Part shown: piece by piece, positions 27,868 to 40,736 of the stretch | Layout: the number at the start of each line of letters is the position of its first letter | How positions within the stretch are numbered: the first letter of the stretch is position 1 | Source of the DNA: Moringa oleifera | Taxonomy: Eukaryota; Streptophyta; Magnoliopsida; Brassicales; Moringaceae | NCBI GenBank assembly: GCA_021397835.1 | Contig: JAJFZO010000049.1 | Coordinates: forward strand, 5,585,001-5,649,000 | Direction: 5' to 3' | DNA length: 64,000 nt | Translations under genes and position numbers: made by a program | Notes under the pieces: model-generated | The model's input: the letters and a program-made list of their open reading frames with translations, nothing else | Databases searched by the model: none | What the model was told of the DNA's origin: nothing

Positions 27868-30800
27868 ATGGAGAAAAAAGAGATGTCCAATCAGGTGGTG
27901 AAAGTAAAGAGAGAAACGATTGCGGCATGCATGACATGCCCTTTGTGCAACAAGCTCTTGCGAGATGCCACCACTATCTCTGAATGCCTGCATACGTGTG
28001 AGTTCATCCAGAATTTTTCTCTTTGTGCTATGATTTTCATCTACGTTTGTTTATTCTATTATAAATTCATGAAATTTTGAATTTGTTGATTTCTCTGCTT
28101 GGCGTCTTGCTTAGTTGCTGATCTGGTTTGTGTTTATTTCGCGTTTCTTATCTGTGTTTGGCTCGGTTTGCCTTATATGATCTGGGCGTTCTCTATTTGC
28201 ATTATAAATCTGTCAGGATATGGGTATTCCTGATCTTGATAAAAGAATTCGCTTTTGCTATTCTCTCTCTCATTTAGAGGCTGGAAACTGTAGGTACAGT
28301 TTTGAGATTAACAGGTCTCCACTAGATTGACCAACCATCCAAAGACAAATTTCCTGTTTCATTGATAGATGTGGTGAAAATAATTCGAACTCTGATTTAG
28401 TGGTAACAGACTGCTACTTGTGGATTTTTCATTTTAATTTTCATCTTGTAAGTTGAATTCTTAGAATCTATTGGGCTGATTACTTTTGAGCACACTTTGT
28501 TCGAAAGGCTCTTTCTTGTCTGGGTTTAAATCAGGGTCCGTTTCGAGTCATTGGGGAATTACTTAAATGTCATTGATCTTCTCCACATATGCTTTCCGTT
28601 CCTTAGGTAGTGAACATTGTTCCTTGTGTACCAGACAGTGAGTCTTGCAGGTTAATTATCATAAACATGCGATTGGATTCAAAATGAAGAACTACGTTCT
28701 TGTTTCATGAATTTTTACTAGTCTTTTCCTCTGAGCAAGAGTAGATGTTTAATTTATTTGAATACTTCTATTCTCACAGTTGAGGCAAGTTGAAGTTGGT
28801 GTTCAATTGATGTGCATTGAACTTCATTTGGTACTTTGTCATTCTATTTGGTCAATTGATATCAAATTTATAATTGATTTGTGTTTGTACTTTCGTGCAG
28901 TTTGCAGGAAGTGCATACAAGATAAAATTACAGAGGATGAACTAGAGTGCTGTCCAGTATGCAATATTGATCTAGGTTGCGCTCCATTGGAGAAGTTGAG
29001 GTTAGATCCTCATCTCAAGGATTACTCGGTTACCACCTCTCTCTCTCTCTGTTTCTCACTCTCCTCCCCCCCCCCCCCCTTCCTTCTTGTTCTAACATGT
29101 TAGTCAGTCACCTTGTATTAAGTTGGTCATAAGCAAAAGAAATTGCTCAGTTCATGTGCTTGGCTGACTATAAATAATTAAACCTCCAATTTGCTTCTCT
29201 TATCAAAACAATTGCAATATGATGTTGAGGTGTTGCTTGTAATTATGAATTAAATAGTGACTTCACTATTAAGAACCTTTCGAGGGATAAAGATCGTCTA
29301 GTTATTTGAGTTGGTGTTGATCTTTAAGTTTTTTTTTTTGGTAATTTAATATGTTAAATTGATAAAATAAATAAATAAAATTATACCATTGATTTTGTTG
29401 AATTGCCATGTGGTGGTATCTCCTCAAAAGCTAAGCACAGTTGAATCTCCTTTCTCTAGTTATTTCATCCATTTTTGTTCGTTTTTCCCTTAATTAGAAT
29501 ACGAATTATAATTAAGCCATGTAATTGCTTATGTTGACGTGCTTGGCTCACATAAATAATAAAACATTCAGTGAGTTAATCTTTCATTAAATGAGCAAGT
29601 GCACTACAATGCTTAGGCATTATTTATTTGTTCCTATTAGTTGCTTTGCTATTCAGAGGCTTGTATGAATAGCATGATTGAGCAACAAAGGGTAATCATG
29701 CATTAAAAAACATAGTAAAAGGTCTCATGATAGTTGGGTCAGTTTTGAATATCATATGAAGTTGCTTTTCCTGATGTTTGAAGAAGATTATAAATCAGGG
29801 ACAAATCAGTATTTCTCTCAATAAGATGACTTCGTTAAATGAGCCTAGAGAAATTACATGCATGGGAGTATTTGTTTTGTCATTTTGTATTGAGCTATGT
29901 TTTTTTTTTTGTTTGGTAATCAGGCCTGACCATAATTTGCAAGATTTGAGGGCCAAGATCTTTCCTCTCAAAGGAACAAAGGTAAAAGCACCTGATGTTG
30001 TGCCCTCAGCTGCATTGCCAGCTAGAAGAAAGGAGAGATCAATATCATCATTGGTTGTTAGTACTCCCCGCGTATCAACAAAGGTTGGCATGACTGGAAG
30101 AAGAACAAAAGCTGTTGCAAGGAAGGCTGCTACTTTACGAGGTTCTACTTTTAGTGCTGAGAAACCCATCAAAAGGGAGGAAGATTCTGAGGAGGAGGAT
30201 GATCCTGAGACGGAAAGCTCACCTGAAACTCTAAATAAATTCACTCAGATTAAAAGGCAGGTAAAAAAGGAGATCAGGGTTTTTTCTTTGTGCTTGTGAT
30301 AACATTTGTTCTGATTGGCTCCAGTATGGTTTTTATACCTTTTCCTCCTCCCCCACCAGTAGCTTAAATGAAGTGTGCATTTACTTCAGTTGTATCAATT
30401 TTCTTCATAATCTGCAAATTTAAATTTGTAGAGTTCTTCATCTGCTGAGCCTAGTCAAGCTGTTTCTAATAAAGAAACTGGAGATCGAGCTGAGCCATGG
30501 GATGGAAAATTGGATCTTTGGAAACCTTTAAATTGTTTAGTGGAAGTAGCAAACAGGACCAAGTCCTTCAAATCTAGTTCACAAGGGTCAGATTCTAAAT
30601 CTGAACCTACACATGTCATTGATAATGAAGCTCAAGCAGGCAAAACCAAAACTAAGGAGAATAGATGCAATTCTAGACTTCAGGATGAAAAGAATGGTAC
30701 TGATCCTACCCCATCAGAAACAGTGAGTCCTAAAAAGTTGCGCAGGATTCGCAGGAGGAGGTCAGCCGCTTCTAGTGATATTATCATTTCCCCTCAAGTT

Positions 30801-33376
30801 GTGCTTGATGCTGCCAGCACAAAACGTGAAAGAACTGGTCCCGTTTGGTTCTCACTAATGGCTGCTGATGATCAGTGAGCTTCTATTTCAGCTTTTAAAT
30901 TGAAGTTTCTTTTTCTTCACTCCCCCCCCCCTAAAAAACCCGCGGGGCCTCTCTTCCTGCTTTTGGTTGCTGTCGACATGCTAATTCTATGTTAGTGTTT
31001 TCAGGGAAGGACAAGCACCCTTGCCACAAATTCCTTCAAGTTACTTGAGAATAAAGTGAGTTCCTTTTGGCTTCAATGCATGCTCATAAGCACTATATAT
31101 CATGTTTATGGAATAAGTTCATTCTTGAAGGTTTAAGTTGGTTATGTAACTTTCAGTTATAATGTTATTGCTATAATTCAGAAAGCAAGCTTATAAGTTA
31201 TATGTTTGTTTCCTTCTGGATCTTTACATTTTATCATGAGTGCTACGATATCATGCCAAGTGTATTCTTCCTGTAGCTAAAGATTGACTTTTTGTGTGGC
31301 CTTGATATCTCATGAGAGTCTTATTATGACCTTTAATAAATCTTGCTGATGTAATGCCAAATCCCTCCTTTCTGTGTTTTTATCAATTTGAATATGTTTC
31401 CTAAATTCAGGGTCTAAACCCAGCTAGATGAATTAGGCGTCATAAAGAACACATTAGGCAATTGCAATTTTTGTCATTCATGAATGAATTTGACTGGGTA
31501 CTAGTACTACCAGGATGAGACCAAAGAGTTTATGCTGTATAGTTACAGAAAGTAACTGGTTTATTTAGGCATGATGGTTGGAAGTAAAAATTACAGGATG
31601 TTTGCAGAGTAAGCATCCTTTGACATGGCTCGAAGGAGATTGTTTTAATTTAGGTGGTAAAAAGGCCTAACAGAAAGTTGGTTGCTGGAGTGAAGATCAC
31701 TGTATGGTTGAAAACAAATAGGCCTTAGAATAGCCAGTATGGCTAAGAAAAGTAGTTTGAACGACCCAGATTCTTTTTTGATGTGTTCAAAAAGAAGTAA
31801 TGGCATGTATGCGTTAGCATGCACTAAATCTTGCAATGGAGTTGAACCTAAGGTCACTTTGAAAGCCTCTCTCCTAAGTCTCCTTATTTTAGGTCTTTTG
31901 ATGATGCATGCAACTGTTACTTTAAATTCTAAGAGACTACATGAAATAAATGCGGGTAGAATGGTTTTCACTTTTCATTTGTGGAGATGTTTCTGGACTT
32001 TGCTGGCATATGGTCAACAACTGGAGATCAGCTTTGTAGACCTGAAAGTTGGGTACAATTTGTCTATGGTGATACATGACATGACAGCTATAGGACATTT
32101 CAGTTTAAAATTACAAAAAATAGCTACTTAATCATTTCTTTCTTTCTAGATGTGGCTAATTGCATGTCTCGCATTAATAGAACATAAATGCTATTATTTT
32201 GTAAGTGTGAACCCCACTGCTGCAAGTTTTTAAGCTATCTCTTTATTCGGAAAGTGGAGAATGGTTTGGCTTTACTGGTTGTCGTGAAAAGCGTACTTTC
32301 ATTCTGGGATGTACTATTTGTTACATTTCTCTGTTACAGGGATGGTAATGTGCCTGTTTCTTTCATCCAAAAGTACCTGATGATGAAACTAGGTCTGACT
32401 ACCGAAGCTGAGGTGAGTGGACCTCTTATGAATTCTCAGTTTTCCATTCAAAGTTTTTAGTGGAAAAAATGATTGAATCCATTGTTTCTTGCTTTATATA
32501 TTCTTTATCAGCCTCATGAAAAGTCAAACATGTTAAATGATGTTTCTGTTGTATGCATCATCTTGAAGTATCTTGACATCTCTCATCCCAAAGAATATTC
32601 ATTTGACTTTGCTCTTAATGATGTCTCTTTTAGTTGTGTTTTTTTCATTTGTTCTTCCAATCTTTATTACTAGCTAGCAAACTTGAAGTGTTTTTGTCAC
32701 TTGTCATGATTTGAAATAACCATTACACTGGCGAATTTTGTGTCTTTCAAAGTTAACAATTACCTAATAACTTTAGCTCACTAAACATCCGGCTAATGTT
32801 CTGAGAACTGAGAAGAGAACTACCTTATCCAGGCCTGAGAAGCAATCCCACGAATGTAACATTGCTAAATTTTTTAACAACTTGAGTGTAAAACCTGAAT
32901 TGAAAGGTTTGAAATAATTTTGTACGCTTCACAGAGCTAAGCAACCATCGTGGTTCCACTCCTTGTAAGGGCCTAGGCGACATACCTTCTTGGTCTGAAA
33001 TTTCAAGTTCTGTGTTTTCTGAACTATTGCTGGATATAGAAAAAAGAAATTGGTAGAACTTATCAAATCTCTTAGTTATTGAGCGACAGGCCGGTAGCTG
33101 TAATTCTCCTTGTGTTTTAATAATTGTTGATTAATATTTGGTGAGCAAAGGTGGGTGTTTCAGTTCCAATCTCAGTGATTTCTCTTGATATTTTCACAGG
33201 TTGAGATCAGATGTATGGGGCAACCAGTAGTCCCCACTCTGCAAATATCTAACTTAGTTGATTTATGGTTGCAAACATCTTCACCAGCCCATCGTGTACC
33301 AGCAGTCATTGGTTCCTCAGCAAAGGAATTTGTCATGGTTTTGACATATGCTCGCAAATCCATGCTGCCTAAATAA
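27868..33376 (+). CDS. DRIP2: DRIP1/2-type RING E3 ubiquitin ligase
   Basis: C3HC4 RING E3 ligase of the plant DREB2A-interacting protein group. The Arabidopsis members ubiquitinate the drought transcription factor DREB2A in the nucleus. Seven exons: 27868-27997, 28901-29000, 29924-30260, 30432-30874, 31005-31055, 32340-32412 and 33200-33376. They sum to 1311 nt (436 aa), phases consistent. RING ligands: C24, C27, C40, H42, C45, C48, C61, C64. The middle is basic, Ser-rich and probably disordered (acidic patch EEDSEEEDDPETE; basic patch KKLRRIRRRR). The C-terminal about 100 residues (PVSFIQKYLMMKLGL, then EIRCMGQPVVPTLQISNLVD) form a RAWUL-type ubiquitin-like domain as in Polycomb RING proteins. 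The exon 2 donor at 29001 was chosen over 29029 because only it keeps the frame and yields the family phrase LEKLRPDHNLQDLRAKIFP. Whether it is DRIP1 or DRIP2 is open. Confidence 0.93.
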
Positions 33377-33783
33377 TGCTCTTTGCCATTCTTTGCACCT
33401 CAGATCAATAATGTATCCTGTTATTTTATTATTCAGTGACAGAGTAAGACCCCAAAATCCAGCATGTATTATAGGATTATACTCCATGACTTGGTTCCTC
33501 CTGCAAGGGTTGCTGTGACCTGGTCAATGACCATAGTGCAGTGCCAGAAGGTTATATGAATATCCCTTTCGGCAGCACAGTTCATTGCAGGTTGGTAATG
33601 ACCGAAGGCATTTTATGCCCAACTGCATAAAATGCACAAGATGTTGTCATTATAGTTGATAGACATTTTGTAAAATTCCTTCCTATAGTTAAATGCAGAG
33701 AAGAATTTCATTCGCAACTTTGAGCTATCTATTTGGCTCTAAGAATAGCAGAGTTGTTATTTGCTCATGTTTATGCTCGCAAG

Positions 33784-33917
33784 CCTCTTTTCTTTTCTCC
33801 TTCTCTTTGGGTCTCTTAAAATGACCTGTGCTTACAGGGCATAATACCAGCCTCTTTTCTTTTCTCCTTCTCTTTGGGTCTCTTAAAATGACCTGTGCTT
33901 ACAGGGCATAATACCAG
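33784..33917. repeat. Perfect 67-bp tandem duplication
   Basis: Bases 33784-33850 are repeated without visible change at 33851-33917. Each unit has a long pyrimidine tract, then GACCTGTGCTTACAGGGC. The unit therefore resembles a 3' splice site. The lack of divergence points to a recent event. Confidence 0.92.
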
Positions 33918-35871
33918 GGACTTGCTCGTCTGTTGCATGAAACCCAGTTTTCCCTGTGAATTATGAAGGCACTCTTGATTAATTGATTATGTAACCTGAG
34001 TACAACGAGATTTTATAAGATTCTCTCAGAGTTATTCAAATACAATGCTGAAAACTGCAGGTCCTGAAGAGTTGCCTATTCTTTCCCCCCATTAGAGCCT
34101 CCTTGACGACCAATGTAATGTGACAAGACATCATAGTCCCTACACCTCAATCAAAGGATTCATAACTCTTGAAAGCAGTTGCGTGTCCCATAAACCCAGT
34201 TGGACACCTTCCCAGCCAGATTACTTGAGGCGTAATTTGGTCAGTTATTCAGATAAATGATTTTATTCACCACATCCACATTGAGACCTTTATAACATTG
34301 TAAACCAATACAACAATATATCCCATTGACCATGCTCATCAATTATACCATGTGCCTAAGCTGCTGAACAAAAAGGAAAATTCGCTTACAAACCAAGCAA
34401 AGACCAGTGACTGAAAACTAAAGTGTGGTTCAAGAGGGACGAAAAGTCCCTTTCATGCTGGAGTATCAGCACTGTGACCTCACCAGTGGACAAACTTTAG
34501 ATTCGGTTGTAGACAATATATAATGAAAATCCAGAATAAACTTTGGTTGGACCTTGATTCTGAAAGCTTGAACCTTTTTGGTCACAGAAGAACACACTAA
34601 TTCCACTCACCAACCAAAAGGGGAAAAGTGAAAAAGATAAGAAAAAAGGACCTTCAATGCCTGGTATGACCCAATGAAGAAGATCAAAGACCCAAAATTG
34701 ACTGCACCACAAAATGATACTAAATATGACCTGAGAGCTACCAAATAGTATGAAAACCTTAAATGCCCCAAACCCAAGTTGAACTGACTTGAACAAATCC
34801 TCACCTGTCCACTTGCCACTTCTGAGAAGGTCGATACATCAGGATACATCACAAACAACAACCAATCTTTCTTAATTCTTATGTACTTATAGCTATCTGT
34901 TACAAAGCTCCCCAACTACTGCAGGGCCCCATTCTACATTAATCTATCAGAAAAACCAAGCAGGTCTGTTCCATAACAAAAAGGGATAAATATCACACAT
35001 TGCATAACTGACATATGTGCCACCACCATTTAGATCAGTTCACTAAAATTATTCTTCTGCCGTAGGATTGTATGCTACAAGCAGTAAGAATACCAATCGC
35101 ATTAAAGTTCATTGAGAAGGAATTTTCACTCTTCCAGAAAAGGGAAATTCTAATGCCACTTAGATGATCAGCATCATGAAAACAATAACACTGAAAATTA
35201 AAATGATATATCTTTCTGAACTATTGAAAACTGAAAGGCTGATACTTTAAAAACTACGAAGCAGTCTGTCTCAATGCTTGTTGTACTATGTTAATCTATT
35301 GTACAAAAAGGCCACAATTGAGGCAGGGGAGCCTGCAAAAGCTTGAATGTTCATACTTTTCATCCTTAAATAAAGGGATGCAATCCTTGCTACATTGTTG
35401 GACAACAACATATGGCCATTAACATTCAGACTGAAAGGCAAACTTCACGATATCAACAAAGATTAGCAGAACTACACATTTTTATCACATGTTGGTCCGC
35501 AACTGCACTTTAAAGGCTTGCTGATATCATAGGGGACAATAACTTCTAGTATGGAGGTCCAAAACCTGCTTTAGCTTTAACAAGAGGGCTGACTAAAACA
35601 TGCAGACCTTCCATGAATAGTGACAGCAATAATTCTTGCTTTTTCCGCTTCCTCTCAACACAATTTCCTCGTTGCAAACACTCTGAACACAAGGGGCAAA
35701 GGCATGACAAGCTCTTCTATCACAAGATTTCTCTTAATCCTATTCACAAATTGAGTTATAGCAAGATGTTCACGGAAGAAAAGTAATGCATCTCATCAAG
35801 GTCCACCTTTAAATGGTCATTAAGAATTTCATCTTACTGCCTGGACACCACCAACCGCAAGGGTAGTCATC

Positions 35872-36180
35872 CTAAATCACATATGCCAAAACATCAACAC
35901 TGTCTAGTTTCACACAAAACAATGCAGCTCATCAAATTCTCATATAAGTCTCTACAAATGTATGGTTAAACGACCAGAGGATCAACTAGAAATGATACAG
36001 ATGCAAAGGGACAGAAAGACAATAGTGATGCTAAATTACACATGCAAAAACATTAACAGTGTTTAGTTTCACACAAAACAGTGTGGCTCACCGAAATTCT
36101 CATATAGTTCTCTACAAACGTATGGTTAACTGACCAGATGATCAACTAGAAATGATACAGATGCAAAGGAGCAGAATGAT
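35872..36180. repeat. Diverged tandem duplication, period 159 bp
   Basis: The block beginning CTAAATCACATATGCC at 35872 recurs from 36031 (CTAAATTACACATGC...) and can be followed to about 36180, with scattered substitutions and small gaps. It lies downstream of the PRA1 gene on its strand. Confidence 0.85.
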
Positions 36181-36664
36181 AATGAGATAACCACCAGAAC
36201 AATATCAGGTTAAAAAAAAAAATCACACTTTGCATCAAAATTCAGCTTAACAAATAATCTCATCCAAGGGAGTGATGGAATGCAGAAAATGGAACTTCAA
36301 TCTTCATAAAACACACTTGATCCCCTAGAATATTTGATTTCATGATCCATCTACTAATGAATTATTCTGCCAATAACAAAGAAAACCTATGTAATGTTGA
36401 TTCAGGATACAAAATTTACAAACATATTATAATAGAAGAGAAAGTAGTACCAAAAAAAAATGCCCCAATAAGTGAAAAATGGAAAAGAAACTATATAAGG
36501 AAAGAATCAGCTTAAGAGAGGTAACAGATGCTACTGGATTCCTCAAAAATGATAACACAAGGTACTTTTCCACAGCACAAGCTACCCAGCTTGAATCAAT
36601 TAACAGTACTGCATAAGCACAGATTGCAGTGAACCAGCATGTAATCCCCTTTATCGTCATCATC

Positions 36665-37273
36665 TTAAACGCGGGAATACCGAGTTCTTGCGGGACTGCC
36701 AACAACCGAAAGCAACCCGCCATCAGCAACCTCCTGCTCATCATTGTACAAATCCTCGGTGCCCCTAAACGTGGCATGTATCAGAACAATAAAAGCCCCA
36801 ATCAAAAGAGAAACTAACACGTTCAACCACACGTGGGTCAGAACCAGGGCCACAATGGTCAAAACCCCGAGAATGGCCAGTACGATACGATCGTCGATCG
36901 TGAAGCCGAGGATCACCAAAGGACCGTCGCGAAAGAAGTAGAGGAAGAACCAAGCAACGAAGACGACCAAGAAAACGATCATGGAAATCGGGTGCCACAA
37001 GAGACTTAGGAACAGAATCACAAGGATGAACATAGCGTAATTGACGCGAAAGTAGGAGACATTACGCTTGATTCGTATGGTGGCCTCGCCGAACGAGCAG
37101 GGGCGCGTGAAGGAGGAGAACTCGAAGAGCTCGCGCCAGGGGCGTCGCGTCGCTAAGAAGGATTGGGTGGTATCTCTGGCACCTAAGATGAACACGTCGG
37201 TGGGGGGAGTTGGCTTTGTGGTGGAGGAGGTTGATGGAACTGAGCCGTAGCGTGGAGGAGACTGTGAAGCCAT
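36665..37273 (-). CDS. PRA1 family protein (prenylated Rab acceptor, E/F type)
   Basis: Small polytopic membrane protein of the plant PRA1 family, which binds prenylated Rab GTPases and acts in ER-Golgi-endosome traffic. A single intronless exon encodes 202 aa starting [11 protein letters not shown]. The frame is open 14 codons further upstream, but the ATG at 37273 matches the family start. A Ser/Thr/Pro-rich cytosolic N-terminus leads to the family signature [18 protein letters not shown] (about residues 41-58) and [14 protein letters not shown]. Two hydrophobic hairpins follow ([37 protein letters not shown] and [16 protein letters not shown]) with the loop [17 protein letters not shown] between them. 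The tail carries the acidic motif EDLYNDEQE. Lack of introns is usual for the family. The nearest clades from memory are PRA1.E and PRA1.F. Confidence 0.95.
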   Translation of the reverse strand: MASQSPPRYGSVPSTSSTTKPTPPTDVFILGARDTTQSFLATRRPWRELFEFSSFTRPCSFGEATIRIKRNVSYFRVNYAMFILVILFLSLLWHPISMIVFLVVFVAWFFLYFFRDGPLVILGFTIDDRIVLAILGVLTIVALVLTHVWLNVLVSLLIGAFIVLIHATFRGTEDLYNDEQEVADGGLLSVVGSPARTRYSRV

Positions 37274-40200
37274 TGCTGTGATTACAGGCAAAAGCTTAGC
37301 CCCCAAATTACACACAAAAACAGACAGAGAGGAAAAGAATTAGTTCAGAGATCTCAGAGACAGGCTTTCACTTTGCTTGCAGGCGTTGGCCGAGTGCTTT
37401 AGTAAAAGGGAAAGGTAGTTGAAAATCGAGGTCCAAGGAACGGCGCCGTTTCCTTTGTCTAATTTATGGGCTTTGTCGGGTTGTGGATAGGATTCTGGTT
37501 AACATTGTGGTAGATGGGCAGCAAAAGAGGAAGGGGTAGATGGGCAGTAAAGGAGGATGGGGTAAAGATTTCATAAAATTATGTTTATATTTAAAATTAT
37601 TAATGTTTTAAAAATAATATATTTTATTTTATTTTATTTTATTAAAGATTAAATATTTATATAATAAAATTTACTTTAAATTTTTTATGATTATAAAAAA
37701 TATTTAAATTATTATCATAAAAAATGAAAAATTTTAATATTATCAGATTTTAAAAAATTATAAAAATAAATTTTACATCAAAAATCATTTAAATTTAAAA
37801 TATTAAGTAAAATTTTATTTGAAATATTTTAATAACAAAAATATTCTTTATTTTTATAATTATTTGAGTCAAAATTTAATTTAAATAAAATTAATAAATT
37901 AAAATTTAATTTATCATTTTTTAAATATAAAATTTTAATTAATAACATGAAATAGAATCCAAAGGACACAACACCCTTTGATTTGTAATATTGAATGCAG
38001 AGTGATTATCACACTAATTCACTCACCTAATATAAACATCAAAAGATTTCCCTAAAGGACAAAGGAAAACACAATGTGCTAAGAAGTTCAGCAACACCTT
38101 TTCTTATGGCTATTAAGGTTTTTCATATTTTAATTTTATTAATTTTCTATTAAATTCATTCATTTATTTCATAAATATTTTATTTTGTAATTTCGTGTCC
38201 CACGTATTTTATTAGAGTTTTAAACTGAATTAGTGACATTATCATAATCTTTTTATAATAAGTCGATTTTGTTATGACGCGCTAGATTTAATACCTTTAT
38301 TAATATGGTATTAAAGTTAGATTTAATTTTATAATATTGAATTCCCCCTATCATTTTATCCGTAACTGTATGCCGTGATTCATGCTATGCGTGAGGAGGT
38401 CTATTGGTAATATTCTCATAATCTACTTTATAAAGTAAGAATAATCTTTTGTTAGTAAATTAATTTTCATAACCTGTGTTAAACTTAATATCATTTTTAT
38501 TATTAAATTTTTAATAATAAAAATGATATTATCTTTTTTTATTGTCACTCAGTTTTATTTTTTATTTTTATTTTTTTAACTTTTAATATTTTTTAAGTTA
38601 AATAATATTTTTTTAAAACTAAAATTTGAATATAAAAATTTTAAAAATGTATATTTTTTAATTTATGTCCTCAAGCATTAATTGAAGTAATTTTATTTCG
38701 AATATCTTAATTTGATTTGATTTAAATTTAATCTAGATGAGTATAAAAATTAATGATATTTTTGTTTATTAAAATTCTTTAAAAATAATTTAAATAAATT
38801 TTAAACTCTTTTTTCATTTTTTAAATTTGAATAATTTTTTATTTATGAGCTATTATATATATATTTAAAAATTTTGACATTATAAAATTAGAAAATATTT
38901 TCAACATTCGGAAATTCTAAATTTTTTTATGATAATATCTTAAATATTTTTTTAATTTTTTTAAAAATTTTAAATTAAAATTTATTATATAAAATTTTTT
39001 ATTTAAGTATTTTTAATTTTTCATTTTATGTAAATTTAAATTAAATATTCATGTTAAATTACTCTAAATTAAAATTTTGAATTAAAAAATATACTAAACT
39101 TAAAAATTATTTAAATAGATAAAATTAAACTGATTGGATTGAACTTGCCCTGTTCTTGGAAGGGATTTTTTTTTTTTTTTTTTAACTTCAACCATATGAT
39201 ATGGTTGGATCCATACCTAACATCAATAATAATCAATCCTGACACACATCATAATATATTTTCAGTAATTTTCATGCCATCCCTTCTTTATATCTTTATA
39301 CATAATTATGATTTTTGTAAATAAAAATAAATTTACTGATATGTAAAAAATATTAATATAAGATGATTAAATTTAAAATAAATAAAATTTAAAATTTAAA
39401 ATTTTACTTTTTCTCAATCAAATTTATATTTTTTAAATATATTTAAATATATTTTAATTTATTAATTTTATATAAATTGGACATTGATTCAAAATTATTA
39501 CGAAAAATTAATAATTTTTTTATTGTTAAAATAGTTTAAAACTATTTAAATAGAGTTTACACTTGATTTTAATTTTATCTCTTAAATTTAAAAATTTTTA
39601 ATTAATTAATTATTTATATATATATTTTTTAAAATTTTGATAATATATTTTTTAAGAAACATTTTTAATATTAAAAATTTTAAATTTTTTATGATAGTTT
39701 AAATATATTGTTTACATCTATAAAAAATTAAAATTCAAAAATTTTTATAAAATATTTTTAATTTGAATATCTTTAATGTTTAAATTTTTTAATAAAATTT
39801 GAATATCTTTAATATTTTAATTTTTTAATAAAATTTAATTTAGATAAAATTAAAAGAGTAAGATTTGTTTAGATACATTTTAAAAGTAAAACTTTGATTA
39901 GATATAAAAAATAAAACTTAAGTTTTAAAATAATATTTACTCTTAAATTAAATAAAATAATTTAAAATAAAAATTTCATAAAATTTAATGTTTATCTTAT
40001 TTACCAATCAAATCTTTATATTTTAAAAGTGACAAATCAATCATTGATATATCAATTTAATTTAAATTAAATTTTATTAAAAAATTTAAAAATTAAAAGA
40101 TATTAAATTAAAAATCTTATATAATAAATTTTGACTTAAAATTTTTTAAAAATGTAAATTAATATTCAAACTACCATAAAAAATTTTATAATTTTTTAAG

Positions 40201-40736
40201 TATTAAAAATATTTTTTAAAAAATTTATAATATTAAAAATTTAAAAATATAACATAATTACTCAAAAAAATTATGAAATTTTTTTATGATGATAAGTTGA
40301 ATTTTTTTATATTTATAAAAAATCTCAAGTTAAATATATAATATAAAATATTTAATTTAAATATATCTAATTATTAATTTTTTTAATAAATAAAAATTAA
40401 ATTTAATATTTTAAATATAAAAATTTTAATTAATAATATAAAATAAATATTAATATTTTATAAAAATTTTATTTATAATTTAATATATTAAAATAAAAAT
40501 ATATGCACAAAAAATACATGCTTACTTACCAGCCGGTCCCGCAGGTTCTCCGTCCAGTTCCTAATTTGCTTGCTAGGGATTATTTCATTGTATAAGATTG
40601 AACAGGAGAAACAAACACCTCTCTCAAACCTAAGACAAAAAAGAAAGAAAACCCCCAGGAGTTTCTGCTCTCTGACTGCAGGAGCTTGTTCAATCCTTGG
40701 AATCCTTAGATTTTTTCTATTTCGCTGCACATAACA
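37274..40736. other. Divergent PRA1/SRP9 spacer
   Basis: The PRA1 promoter and leader occupy about 37274-37560 and the SRP9 leader about 40530-40736. Between them about 3 kb is very AT-rich, with many long A/T runs and no coding or recognisable repeat structure beyond low complexity. Confidence 0.6.

Larger units (their letters stand above)
33377..36664. other. Convergent DRIP/PRA1 intergenic region
   Basis: The ends contain the 3' untranslated regions of DRIP (plus) and PRA1 (minus). The rest has normal intergenic composition and no supported gene. Overlapping minus-strand frames at 34497-34915 are rich in F, S and L and look like chance. Two local tandem duplications are listed separately. 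Confidence 0.5.

Noticed and set aside
34497..34915. Overlapping minus-strand frames with hydrophobic content
   Set aside because: Two overlapping frames of similar length with F/L/S-rich composition typical of AT-rich non-coding DNA; no motif or splice-consistent neighbours.
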